Source: Actinomycetes bacterium
GTDB lineage: Bacteria; Actinomycetota; Actinomycetes; Actinomycetales; Microbacteriaceae
Direction of reading: 5' to 3'
Length of the DNA stretch: 64,000 nt
NCBI GenBank assembly: GCA_023428065.1
Contig: JAEYZI010000095.1
Location: 62,001 to 126,000 of the forward strand
Positions within the stretch are counted from its first letter, which is position 1, and each line of letters opens with the position of its first letter. A program made the translations under genes and the position numbers. The notes beneath the pieces are model-generated. The model made no database searches and had not been told where the DNA came from. It worked only from the letters and a program-made list of their open reading frames with translations. This document shows positions 31,976-40,087 of this stretch, piece after piece.

Positions 31976-33076
31976 TTACTTGGGGGTCGCGGGGGACTCG
32001 ACCTTGATCTCGCCGGAGATGATCTTCTCCTTGAGGTCGTCGAGCGTCGCGGCGAGGTCCGCGGGGACCTTGGACTCCCAGTCGTGGAACGGCGCGATTC
32101 CGACGCCGCCGTTCTCGAGCGTGCCGACGTACGGCGTCGTGTCGAACTCGCCCTTGGCGGCGGCCACGACGGTGTCGAAGACACCGGCGTCGACGCCCTT
32201 CATGACCGAGGTCAGGAGGAGGTCGGCCACGTTCGGGTCGGTGTTGTACACGTCGGCGTCGACGCCGATGAGGGCGATGTCGCCGCCCTTCTCACGGATC
32301 GCCTCGGCCGCACTCTGGTAGATCGGGCCGCCGACCGGGAGGAGCACGTCGGCGCCCTGGTCGAGCAGGTTCTGCGCGGTGGTCTTCGCCTCGACGCCCG
32401 GCGCGAAGCCGCCCGTGAACGAGCCGGTCTGCGACGCCTTGTCCCAGCCGATGGCCTTGACGGACGTGCCGTTCTGCTCGTTGTAGTACGCGACGCCGTC
32501 GACGAAGCCGTCCATGAAGATCGTCACGGGGTTGATCTGGATGCCGCCGAAGGTGCCGACGACGCCGGTCTTCGAGGTGGCCGCGGCCGCGTAGCCGGCG
32601 AGGAACGCCGCCTCGGCGGTGTTGAAGAGGATCGGCTTGCCGTTCTCGGTGTCGTTCTTGCCGTCGAAGTCGGCGTCGAGGCTGTCGTCGACGATCGCGA
32701 ACTCGACGTCGGGGTTGGCCTGAGCGGCCGTGATGGTGGCGGCCGAGAGCAGGAAGCCGACGGTCACGATCATGTTGCAGCCCTGACCGAGGAGGCCCTC
32801 GATGTTCGGCGCGAAGTCGTCCTCGGATGCCGACTCGACGGCGTTGGTCTCGATGCCGAGCTCCGCACCGGCGGCCTCGAGGCCCTCCTTGCCGAGCTGG
32901 TTGAACGACTTGTCGTCGAACCCGCCGGAGTCGGAGACCATGCAGGCGAGGAAGTCGGATGCGCCCGACTCCTCCGGGGTCTCCTCGGGCGCGGATGCGC
33001 ATCCGCTGAGCACGAGGGCGCTCGCGCCGAGGATGGCGAGACCGGAGAGACCGGCCTTGCGGGTCGTGATTGTCAC
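31976..33076 (-). CDS. BMP-family nucleoside-binding lipoprotein
   Basis: 366 residues. The signal peptide with lipobox LVLSGC puts the mature lipid-anchored protein on the outer face of the membrane. The body is a type-1 periplasmic-binding fold of the BMP/PnrA family: DSGGFDDKSFNQLGKEGLE, PNIEGLLGQGCNMIVTVGF, GVVGTFGGIQINPVTIFMDG and PVGGPIYQSAAEAI. BMP proteins bind purine and pyrimidine nucleosides. Start GTG 33076 with GGAGG 5 nt upstream. Ends in TAA. First gene of the uptake-salvage operon. A TAACGT hexamer about 50 nt upstream is a possible promoter. Confidence 0.92.
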   Translation of the reverse strand: MTITTRKAGLSGLAILGASALVLSGCASAPEETPEESGASDFLACMVSDSGGFDDKSFNQLGKEGLEAAGAELGIETNAVESASEDDFAPNIEGLLGQGCNMIVTVGFLLSAATITAAQANPDVEFAIVDDSLDADFDGKNDTENGKPILFNTAEAAFLAGYAAAATSKTGVVGTFGGIQINPVTIFMDGFVDGVAYYNEQNGTSVKAIGWDKASQTGSFTGGFAPGVEAKTTAQNLLDQGADVLLPVGGPIYQSAAEAIREKGGDIALIGVDADVYNTDPNVADLLLTSVMKGVDAGVFDTVVAAAKGEFDTTPYVGTLENGGVGIAPFHDWESKVPADLAATLDDLKEKIISGEIKVESPATPK

Positions 33077-33125
33077 TGTGTCCTCCAAGAAGTCGCCGGG
33101 CAGGATGGCCGGCGGATTGCGATAC

Positions 33126-33131
33126 ACGTTA
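33126..33131 (-). promoter_or_regulatory. Possible -10 hexamer TAACGT, nucleoside uptake operon
   Basis: TAACGT (33131 to 33126) lies 49 nt before the GTG at 33076, which has its own GGAGG. No strong -35 is seen. The rest of the 213-bp gap to the manC stop shows nothing else recognisable. Confidence 0.3.
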
Positions 33132-33289
33132 CCTTCTGTGACGCAGGCCGAATGCTGAGCACCGGCGCTCGCAACAGAAGAGTTACACACCCTCGCGCCC
33201 CCGGAAATGGCCGGGAAATGTTCGCGCTCAGATGAGCACGCACGCCCCGCGCGACCGCCGTCGAGAGCGCCATGGCGACGCCGGGCGGG

Positions 33290-34405
33290 TCACAGCACGT
33301 CGTCGCGGCCGGAGAGCTTGAGGGCGTCGACGACGCTCTTGACGCGCTGAGCGTTCGCCGTCGTGGTGACCAGGAGCGCGTCGGGGGTGTCGACGACGAC
33401 GATGTCGTGCACGCCGATGAGGGAGACGATCCGGTCGGAGTGACTCACGACGATGCCGCTCGAGGCATCCGCGAGCACGCGTGCGTTCTCGCCGAGGATC
33501 GAGAGGTCGCCGGGGCGGCCGGCCGACTTGAGCTTGGCGACGGAGGCGAAGTCGCCCACGTCGTCCCAGTCGAAGCGGCCGGGGATGACGGCGAGGCCGC
33601 CGGCGGCGGCGGCGGGTTCGGCGACGGAGTAGTCGATCGCGATCCTGCGGAGGTCCGGCCAGAGCCGGTCGACGGCGCGGCCGCGGGCGGTCGGGTCCTC
33701 CCATGCCTCGGCGAGCTCGTCGAGCTGCGCGCGCAGGCGCGCGTCGAACTCCTCGATGCGGGAGAGGAGCAGGTCGGCGCGGGCGATGAACATGCCGGCG
33801 TTCCACAGGTGGTTGCCGTCGGCGAGATAGCGCGCCGCGGTCGCGGCGTCCGGCTTCTCGACGAAGCTCGCGACGAGCAGCGCGTCGGGCGCACCGTCGA
33901 TGCGGGCGGCCTCCGCGCATTCGATGTAGCCGAAGCCGATGGCGGGTTCGGTCGGCTGGATGCCGATGGTGGAGATGTAACCGGCGTCGGCGGCGACGAC
34001 GGCCTGCTCGACGGCGGCGCGGAATCCGGCCTCGTCGGCGATGACATGGTCGGCGGCGAACGAGCCGATGATGACGTCGGGCTCCCGCCGGTGCAGGATC
34101 GCGGCCGCGAGTCCGATCGCGACGGTGGAATCGCGAGGGGCCGCCTCGAGCACGATGTTGCGGTCCTCGAGCTCGGGAATCTGCGCCTCGATGGCGGCAC
34201 GGTGCGCGCGGCCGGTCACGATCATGACCCGGTCGGGGCCTGCGATGGGGGCGAGGCGCTCCCAGGTGCCGCGCACGAGGGTGCGGCCGGATCCGGTGAG
34301 GTCGTGGAGGAACTTCGGGGCGTCGGCGCGCGACAGCGGCCACAGTCGGGAGCCGACCCCTCCCGCGGGGATGACGCCGTAGAAACGCTCGAGCGGTGTG
34401 GACAT
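33290..34405 (-). CDS. manC: Mannose-1-phosphate guanylyltransferase (GDP-mannose pyrophosphorylase)
   Basis: 371 residues. It makes GDP-mannose from GTP and mannose-1-phosphate. The pyrophosphorylase signature VIPAGGVGSRLWPLSRADAPKFL region is at the N-terminus (GGVGSRLWPLSR, then KFL). FVEKPDAATAARYL and NAGMFIARADLLL are sugar-binding segments. The C-terminal beta-helix-like part is short, with no fused phosphomannose isomerase. It would supply GDP-mannose to the polyprenol mannosyltransferase at 6.8 kb. TAAGGT ends 7 nt before the ATG, predicting a leaderless mRNA. Divergent from sdhC. Confidence 0.93.
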   Translation of the reverse strand: MSTPLERFYGVIPAGGVGSRLWPLSRADAPKFLHDLTGSGRTLVRGTWERLAPIAGPDRVMIVTGRAHRAAIEAQIPELEDRNIVLEAAPRDSTVAIGLAAAILHRREPDVIIGSFAADHVIADEAGFRAAVEQAVVAADAGYISTIGIQPTEPAIGFGYIECAEAARIDGAPDALLVASFVEKPDAATAARYLADGNHLWNAGMFIARADLLLSRIEEFDARLRAQLDELAEAWEDPTARGRAVDRLWPDLRRIAIDYSVAEPAAAAGGLAVIPGRFDWDDVGDFASVAKLKSAGRPGDLSILGENARVLADASSGIVVSHSDRIVSLIGVHDIVVVDTPDALLVTTTANAQRVKSVVDALKLSGRDDVL

Positions 34406-34412
34406 GCCCCCC

Positions 34413-34418
34413 ACCTTA
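34413..34418 (-). promoter_or_regulatory. -10 hexamer TAAGGT, manC
   Basis: TAAGGT (34418 to 34413) ends 7 nt before the manC ATG. Confidence 0.55.
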
Positions 34419-34468
34419 GAGACAGTCGCGTGAGCGGGTGCCGTGCGCGCGCGACGCAGTCGGGGATA

Positions 34469-34501
34469 TCTCGATATCGAGACAAGTGAGGTCACCCTCA
34501 C
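34469..34501. promoter_or_regulatory. Palindromes upstream of sdhC, possible operators
   Basis: TCTCGATATCGAGA (34469-34482) is a perfect 14-bp palindrome. GTGAGG (34486-34491) and CCTCAC (34496-34501) form a second inverted repeat just after it. Both lie 24-60 bp upstream of the sdh -10 hexamer and 65-100 bp from the manC start. The binding proteins are not recognised. Confidence 0.5.
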
Positions 34502-34524
34502 CTGCGACCTCCGAGGGCCGGGCA

Positions 34525-34530
34525 TAGACT
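34525..34530 (+). promoter_or_regulatory. -10 hexamer TAGACT, sdh operon
   Basis: TAGACT lies 43 nt before the sdhC GTG, which has AGGGAGAAG upstream, so this mRNA has a leader. No good -35 is present, which would fit activator dependence. Confidence 0.5.
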
Positions 34531-34573
34531 GGAGCCCGTTCCGACGACGAGCGACTCGCGAGGGAGAAGTGCC

Positions 34574-35011
34574 GTGACGAGCCAGGCCGCACCAGCTGAG
34601 AGCCCCCCGGCATCCGTCCCCCCACCCGCCAAGCGCAAGCTCCCCGCCGGCACCCTCTATCGGGGCCGCGAGGGCATGTGGTCGTGGGTGCTGCACCGCA
34701 TCACGGGCACGGCGATCTTCTTCTTCCTGCTCGTGCACATCCTCGACACGGCGCTCATCCGCATCAGCCCGGAGGCCTACGACGCCGTCATCGGCACGTA
34801 CAAGACGCCCATCATGGGGCTCGGCGAGGTCGCCCTCGTGGCGGCGATCGGGCTGCACGCGCTCAACGGGCTGCGCATCATCTTCATCGACATGTTCTCG
34901 TGGGGCCCGCGGGCGCAGCGGGCCATGTTCTGGATCGCGATCGGACTGTGGATCGTGCTGCTGGTCGGGTTCGTGCCGCGGCACCTGATGGTCGTCTTCG
35001 GGGGGCACTGA
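34574..35011 (+). CDS. sdhC: Succinate dehydrogenase cytochrome b556 subunit
   Basis: 145 residues with three membrane helices after a proline-rich ~30-residue N-terminus. SWVLHRITGTAIFFFLLVHI carries the family H-R-x-T-G motif. GLHALNGLRIIFIDMF contains a histidine likely to ligate heme b. With SdhD it anchors the SdhAB dimer and passes electrons to menaquinone. GTG start with AGGGAGAAG upstream. The stop shares one base with the sdhD ATG (TGATG). First gene of sdhCDAB. Confidence 0.93.
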   Translation: MTSQAAPAESPPASVPPPAKRKLPAGTLYRGREGMWSWVLHRITGTAIFFFLLVHILDTALIRISPEAYDAVIGTYKTPIMGLGEVALVAAIGLHALNGLRIIFIDMFSWGPRAQRAMFWIAIGLWIVLLVGFVPRHLMVVFGGH

Positions 35012-35463
35012 TGAGCATGGACAACATCGCGGCGCCCCGGAGCCCGCACCTCAGCCACCGCAAGCGCAACCGCTTCAACATCGAGAAGTGGGGCTGGATC
35101 TACATGCGCGTCTCGGGCGTTCTGCTCGTGGTGCTCATCTTCGGCCACCTCTTTTACAACCTGATCTTCCCGGGCAAGGTGTCTGTCCTCGACTGGGCGT
35201 TCGTGGCGGGCAAGCTCGCGAACCCGTTCTGGGTCGTGTGGGACACCCTCCTGCTGTGGCTCGCCCTCATCCATGGCGCCAACGGCATGCGCACCCTCGT
35301 GAACGACTACGCGCACGGGCGCTTCCGCAGCGTGCTGCTGTGGGCGCTCGGCGGCACGACGGTCGTGCTGATCGTGCTCGGCACGCTCGTGCTGACGACC
35401 TTCGACCCCTGCCTCGGCGAGACCGACAACGCCGAACTGATCGCCATCTGCGCGGCCCCCTAG
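35011..35463 (+). CDS. sdhD: Succinate dehydrogenase hydrophobic membrane anchor subunit
   Basis: 150 residues with three predicted helices: VSGVLLVVLIFGHLFYNLIF, FWVVWDTLLLWLALIHGANG and LLWALGGTTVVLIVLGTLVL. Histidines in the first two are candidate heme ligands. Its position after sdhC and before sdhA, and its size, fix the assignment although anchor sequences vary. A C-terminal tail with two cysteines (FDPCLGETD and AICAAP) is unusual and of unknown meaning. Ends in TAG. Part of complex II. Confidence 0.9.
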   Translation: MSMDNIAAPRSPHLSHRKRNRFNIEKWGWIYMRVSGVLLVVLIFGHLFYNLIFPGKVSVLDWAFVAGKLANPFWVVWDTLLLWLALIHGANGMRTLVNDYAHGRFRSVLLWALGGTTVVLIVLGTLVLTTFDPCLGETDNAELIAICAAP

Positions 35464-35489
35464 GCGCGCGGGCAATAGTGAGAGAGAAC

Positions 35490-37298
35490 GTGAGCGAGTA
35501 CCTGGAGTTCGAAGACGGAGACGTCATCGACGGCGTGCACTACCACCGGCACGACGTCGTCATCGTGGGGGCGGGTGGCGCCGGCATGCGCGCCGCGATC
35601 GAGGCGGCGCCGCGCGCCAACACGGCCGTCATCACCAAGCTCTACCCGACGCGCTCGCACACGGGTGCGGCGCAGGGCGGCATGGCCGCCGCGCTCGCGA
35701 ACGTCGAAGAGGACAGCTGGGAGTGGCACACCTTCGACACCGTGAAGGGCGGCGACTACCTCGTCGACCAGGACGCGGCGGAGATCCTCGCGAAGGAGGC
35801 CATCGACGCGGTCCTCGACCTCGAGAACATGGGCCTCCCGTTCAACCGCACCCCCGAGGGCAAGATCGACCAGCGCCGGTTCGGCGGGCACACGCGCGAC
35901 CACGGCAAGGCGCCCGTGCGTCGTGCGTGCTACGCGGCCGACCGCACGGGCCACATGATCCTCCAGACGCTCTTCCAGAACTGCGTCAAGCTCGGCGTCA
36001 ACTTCTTCAACGAGTTCTACGCGCTCGATCTCGTCATGACCGAGGTCGACGGGGTGCCGCAGCCGTCGGGCGTCGTCGCCTACGAGCTCGCGACGGGCGA
36101 CCTGCACGTCTTCCAAGGCAAGTCGATCGTGTTCGCGACGGGCGGCTTCGGGAAGATCTACAAGACCACCTCGAACGCCCACACCCTCACGGGCGACGGC
36201 GTCGGCATCATCTGGCGCAAGGGCCTCCCGCTCGAGGACATGGAGTTCTTCCAGTTCCACCCGACCGGCCTCGCGGGCCTCGGCATCCTGCTCACCGAGG
36301 GTGCGCGCGGCGAGGGCGCGATCCTGCGCAACGCGTCGGGCGAGCGCTTCATGGAGCGCTACGCCCCCACCATCAAGGACCTCGCTCCGCGCGACATCGT
36401 GTCGCGCTGCATGGTGCAGGAGGTCGCTGAGGGCCGCGGCGCGGGCCCGCACAAGGACTACGTGCTGCTCGACTGCACGCACCTCGGCGCCGAGGTGCTC
36501 GAGACGAAGCTCCCCGACATCACGGAGTTCGCGCGCACCTACCTCGGCGTCGACCCCGTGTACGAGCCCGTGCCCGTGATGCCGACCGCCCACTACGCGA
36601 TGGGCGGCATCCCGACGAACGTCAAGGCGGAGGTGCTGCGCGACAACGACACCGTCGTGCCGGGCCTCTACGCGGCGGGCGAGTGCGCGTGCGTCTCGGT
36701 GCACGGCTCCAACCGCCTCGGCACCAACTCGCTGCTCGACATCAACGTCTTCGGCAAGCGCGCCGGCAACAACGCCGTCGACTACGCGGAGACCGTCGAC
36801 TTCACGCCGCTGCCTCCGGACCCGGCCGGCGCCGTGCGCTCGATGGTCGAGAGCCTCCGCGACTCCGCGGGCACGGAGCGCATCGCGACGCTCCGCAAGG
36901 AGCTGCAGGAGGAGATGGACCGCAACGCCCAGGTGTTCCGCACCGAGGAGTCGCTCGCGAAGGTGACCGAGACCATCCACCAGCTGCGAGAGCGCTACAA
37001 GAACGTCGCGATCCAGGACAAGGGCCACCGCTACAACACCGACCTGCTCGAGGCGATCGAGCTCGGGTTCCTGCTCGACCTCGCGGAGGTCGTCGTGTAC
37101 TCGGCGAAGAACCGCAAGGAGAGCCGCGGCGGCCACATGCGCGACGACTACCCGAAGCGCGACGACGAGACCTACATGAAGCACACGATGGCGTACCTCA
37201 CGGGCGACCCGCACTCGGCGAACGCGGCCGACCACATCACGCTCGACTGGAAGCCCGTCGTCATCACCAACTACCAGCCGATGGAGAGGAAGTACTGA
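35490..37298 (+). CDS. sdhA: Succinate dehydrogenase flavoprotein subunit
   Basis: 602 residues. It oxidises succinate to fumarate in the TCA cycle, with covalent FAD. FAD-binding VVIVGAGGAGMRAAIEA is at the N-terminus. The flavinylated histidine is His57 in RSHTGAAQGG. Substrate-site segments are EFFQFHPTGLAGLGIL, TEGARGEGAILRNA, MPTAHYAMGGIPTN and SVHGSNRLGTNSLLD. The start could be GTG 35490, preferred because AGAGAG lies just upstream, or GTG 35478. The stop overlaps the sdhB ATG by one base. Confidence 0.97.
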   Translation: MSEYLEFEDGDVIDGVHYHRHDVVIVGAGGAGMRAAIEAAPRANTAVITKLYPTRSHTGAAQGGMAAALANVEEDSWEWHTFDTVKGGDYLVDQDAAEILAKEAIDAVLDLENMGLPFNRTPEGKIDQRRFGGHTRDHGKAPVRRACYAADRTGHMILQTLFQNCVKLGVNFFNEFYALDLVMTEVDGVPQPSGVVAYELATGDLHVFQGKSIVFATGGFGKIYKTTSNAHTLTGDGVGIIWRKGLPLEDMEFFQFHPTGLAGLGILLTEGARGEGAILRNASGERFMERYAPTIKDLAPRDIVSRCMVQEVAEGRGAGPHKDYVLLDCTHLGAEVLETKLPDITEFARTYLGVDPVYEPVPVMPTAHYAMGGIPTNVKAEVLRDNDTVVPGLYAAGECACVSVHGSNRLGTNSLLDINVFGKRAGNNAVDYAETVDFTPLPPDPAGAVRSMVESLRDSAGTERIATLRKELQEEMDRNAQVFRTEESLAKVTETIHQLRERYKNVAIQDKGHRYNTDLLEAIELGFLLDLAEVVVYSAKNRKESRGGHMRDDYPKRDDETYMKHTMAYLTGDPHSANAADHITLDWKPVVITNYQPMERKY

Positions 37299-38080
37299 TG
37301 GCCGGCGCTGCCACCCTCGAAGCCGTCGACGACACGCCGAAGGCGGAGGCCCCCATCCAGGCCTTCACGGTCACGCTCATCATCCGGCGCTTCGACCCGG
37401 AGAAGGACTCCGAGCCCCACTGGCAGGACTTCGACGTCGAGCTCTTCGCGACGGACCGCGTGCTCGACGCGCTCCACAAGATCAAGTGGGAGCAGGACGG
37501 CTCGCTCACCTTCCGCCGCTCGTGCGCGCACGGCATCTGCGGCTCGGACGCGATGCGCATCAACGGCCGCAACCGGCTCGCGTGCAAGACCCTCATCAAG
37601 GATCTCGACATCTCGAAGCCGATCTACGTCGAGGCGATCAAGGGCCTGCCGCTCGAGAAGGACCTCATCGTCGACATGGAGCCGTTCTTCGCCTCCTACC
37701 GCGAGATCCAGCCCTTCCTCATCGCGGGCGACAAGCCCGAGAAGGAGCGCATCCAGTCGGTCGCGCAGCGCGAGCGCTTCGACGACACGACCAAGTGCAT
37801 CCTGTGCGCCGCGTGCACGTCGAGCTGCCCCGTCTTCTGGACGGACGGCCAGTACTTCGGTCCCGCCGCGATCGTCAACGCGCACCGCTTCATCTTCGAC
37901 TCGCGTGACGAGGCGGCGAACGTGCGCCTCGACATCCTCAACGACAAGGAGGGCGTGTGGCGCTGCCGCACGACCTTCAACTGCACGGAGGCGTGCCCGC
38001 GCGGCATCGAGGTGACGAAGGCGATCGCGGAGGTCAAGGCGGCCGTGCTGCGCGGCAAGCCGGATATCCCCAAGCAGTAA
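37298..38080 (+). CDS. sdhB: Succinate dehydrogenase iron-sulfur subunit
   Basis: 260 residues with the three usual clusters. The [2Fe-2S] site has cysteines in SCAHGICGSDAM plus the later RLACKTL. The [4Fe-4S] and [3Fe-4S] sites are CILCAACTSSCP and CTEACPRGIEV. It wires FAD in SdhA to the quinone site at the membrane anchor. The N-terminal extension of ~20 residues is alanine-rich. TAA stop. Last gene of sdhCDAB. The next gene has its own promoter. Confidence 0.97.
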   Translation: MAGAATLEAVDDTPKAEAPIQAFTVTLIIRRFDPEKDSEPHWQDFDVELFATDRVLDALHKIKWEQDGSLTFRRSCAHGICGSDAMRINGRNRLACKTLIKDLDISKPIYVEAIKGLPLEKDLIVDMEPFFASYREIQPFLIAGDKPEKERIQSVAQRERFDDTTKCILCAACTSSCPVFWTDGQYFGPAAIVNAHRFIFDSRDEAANVRLDILNDKEGVWRCRTTFNCTEACPRGIEVTKAIAEVKAAVLRGKPDIPKQ

Positions 38081-38116
38081 GAGCCGCAAGCCCCTGCCGC
38101 CCGCGGGACCCCGCGC

Positions 38117-38122
38117 TAGCGT
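38117..38122 (+). promoter_or_regulatory. -10 hexamer TAGCGT, YihY-family gene
   Basis: TAGCGT ends 6 nt before ATG 38129. The overlapping GTG at 38126 would be too close. Confidence 0.5.
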
Positions 38123-38128
38123 GGGGTG

Positions 38129-39211
38129 ATGGCGCACGAGGGTGCGGTCCGCGATCGTGCGGCCGAGGGGGCGGAAGCCCCGGATGCGAAGCGTCCCTCC
38201 GCCCTCGTCGCGTGGGTGAAGCGCGTCGTCGCGTGGGTCACGGCGCTCCGCCCCGTGCGGGTCGCGCTCGACTACAGCGCGCACCGCGGCTCGCTGCTCG
38301 CCGCGGGGCTCTCCAACCAGGCGATCTTCGCGGTGTTCGCCGCGATCTGGGTCGCCTTCTCGGTCTTCGGGATCGTGCTCGCGGGCGACGCGCGGCTGCG
38401 CGAGGCCCTCTTCCGGCTCATCGGCGAGGCCGTGCCGGGCCTCATCGACACGGGTCATGGCGGCGCCATCCGCCCGAGCGAGCTCGTCAACGCCGAGGTG
38501 CTCACCTGGACGGGCGCGATCGCGCTCGTGGGCCTGCTCTACACGGCGCTCAGCTGGCTCGCCTCGGCGCGCGACGCCGTGCGCGTGCTGGGCGACCTGC
38601 CGTCCCCCCGCACCAACTTCCTGCTGCTCAAGCTCAAGGATCTCGGCCTCGCGGCCGGCTTCAGCGTGCTCCTGCTCATCTCGGCGGGCCTCTCGGTGCT
38701 GTCCACGCAAGCGCTCGACGGCATCCTCGACGCGCTCGGCCTGCGCAACTCCACGGCGACCACGATCGTGACGCGCGGCCTCGCGATGCTCATCATGTTC
38801 GCCCTCGACACGATCGTGCTCGCGACGCTCTACCGGGTGCTCGCGGGCGTGCACATCCCCCTGCGCTACCTCTTGCAGGGGGCGCTCTTCGGCGCGTTCG
38901 TGCTCGGGGTGCTCAAGGTGCTCGGCACCTCGCTGCTCGGGGGCGCGACGCGCAACCCCCTGCTCGCGGGCTTCGCGGTCATCATCGGTCTGCTCATCTG
39001 GTTCACCCTCATCTGCCAGGTGATCCTGTTCGCCGCGAGCTGGGTGTTCGTCGCGATGAAGGACGCCGGGGTGCCGCTCGACCCGGAGCTCGCCGCGGAG
39101 CGCGCGGCGGAGGAGGAGCGCGAGCGGGAACAGCTCAAGGAGGAGCTGCGCGCGGAGATCGCCGCCGAGCGCAGACCCGGGTTCTGGGGCCGGCTGTTCG
39201 GCAGACGGTGA
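38129..39211 (+). CDS. YihY/BrkB-family integral membrane protein
   Basis: 360 residues with about six hydrophobic segments (NQAIFAVFAAIWVAFSVFGI, LAAGFSVLLLISAGLSVL, GFAVIIGLLIWFTLICQVIL). The family was once called ribonuclease BN in error. True function is unknown, with proposals around envelope biology. The C-terminus after the last helix is strongly acidic then basic (ERAAEEEREREQLKEELRAE), probably a cytoplasmic coiled coil. ATG 38129 is preferred by its 6-nt spacing to TAGCGT. GTG 38126 would add one residue. Confidence 0.85.
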   Translation: MAHEGAVRDRAAEGAEAPDAKRPSALVAWVKRVVAWVTALRPVRVALDYSAHRGSLLAAGLSNQAIFAVFAAIWVAFSVFGIVLAGDARLREALFRLIGEAVPGLIDTGHGGAIRPSELVNAEVLTWTGAIALVGLLYTALSWLASARDAVRVLGDLPSPRTNFLLLKLKDLGLAAGFSVLLLISAGLSVLSTQALDGILDALGLRNSTATTIVTRGLAMLIMFALDTIVLATLYRVLAGVHIPLRYLLQGALFGAFVLGVLKVLGTSLLGGATRNPLLAGFAVIIGLLIWFTLICQVILFAASWVFVAMKDAGVPLDPELAAERAAEEEREREQLKEELRAEIAAERRPGFWGRLFGRR

Positions 39212-39228
39212 GCGTCTGGACCTCTCGT

Positions 39229-39234
39229 TAGAGT
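39229..39234 (+). promoter_or_regulatory. -10 hexamer TAGAGT, exonuclease III gene
   Basis: TAGAGT ends 7 nt before GTG 39242. Confidence 0.55.
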
Positions 39235-39241
39235 TGTCAGC

Positions 39242-40075
39242 GTGTCCCGCCCCCTCCGCATCGCCACGGTCAACGTCAACGGCGTCCGCGCCGCGTACCG
39301 CAAGGGCATGGGCGACTGGCTCGCCCCGCGCGGGGTCGACATCCTCGCCCTCCAGGAGGTGCGCGCCGAGACCGACGACCTGACGGCGCTGCTCGGCGAC
39401 GAGTGGGACGTGCTGCACGACCCGGCGACCGCGAAGGGCCGCGCGGGCGTCGCGCTCGCGAGCCGCCGCAAGGCCGAGATCCACCGCGTGACCTTCGGCC
39501 CCGACGACTTCGACTCCGCGGGTCGCTGGCTCGAGGCCGACTACGACGTCGACGGCACGATCGTGACGGTCGTGTCGTGCTACGTGAACTCGGGCGAGGC
39601 CGACACCCCCAAGCAGGTCGAGAAGTACCGCTTCCTCGACGCGATGGCCGAGCGCCTGCCGAAGCTCGCCGAGCACAACCCGCTCGCGCTCGTCGTGGGA
39701 GACCTCAACGTGGGCCACCGCACCCTCGACATCAAGAACTGGAAGGGCAACGTGAAGCGCGCGGGCTTCCTGCCCGAGGAGCGCGCCTACTTCGACCGCT
39801 TCGTCGGCGCCGAGGGAGAAGACGGCTACAACGCCGGCGCCGGCCTCGGCTGGGTGGATGTGGGCCGCCGCTTCGCGGGCGAGGTGCCCGGCCCGTACAC
39901 GTGGTGGTCGCAGCGCGGCAAGGCCTTCGACACCGACACGGGGTGGCGCATCGACTACCACCTCGCGACGGGCGCCCTCGCCGAGACGGCGGTGTCGTAC
40001 AGCGTCGACCGCGCGGCCGCCTACGACGAGCGATGGTCCGACCACGCCCCCGTCGTCGTCGACTACCAGCTCTGA
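39242..40075 (+). CDS. xthA: Exodeoxyribonuclease III (AP endonuclease)
   Basis: 277 residues of the Mg-dependent EEP nuclease superfamily, acting in base-excision repair at abasic sites and on 3' ends. Motifs: IATVNVNGVRAAYRKG, the metal-binding glutamate in LALQEVRAE, LVVGDLNVGHRTLDIKNWKG, and the catalytic SDHAPVVVDYQL at the C-terminus. Full length. GTG start follows TAGAGT by 7 nt, a probable leaderless mRNA. trpS starts 12 nt after its stop with its own ribosome site, so the two may be cotranscribed. Confidence 0.95.
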   Translation: MSRPLRIATVNVNGVRAAYRKGMGDWLAPRGVDILALQEVRAETDDLTALLGDEWDVLHDPATAKGRAGVALASRRKAEIHRVTFGPDDFDSAGRWLEADYDVDGTIVTVVSCYVNSGEADTPKQVEKYRFLDAMAERLPKLAEHNPLALVVGDLNVGHRTLDIKNWKGNVKRAGFLPEERAYFDRFVGAEGEDGYNAGAGLGWVDVGRRFAGEVPGPYTWWSQRGKAFDTDTGWRIDYHLATGALAETAVSYSVDRAAAYDERWSDHAPVVVDYQL

Positions 40076-40087
40076 AGGAACCCGCAC

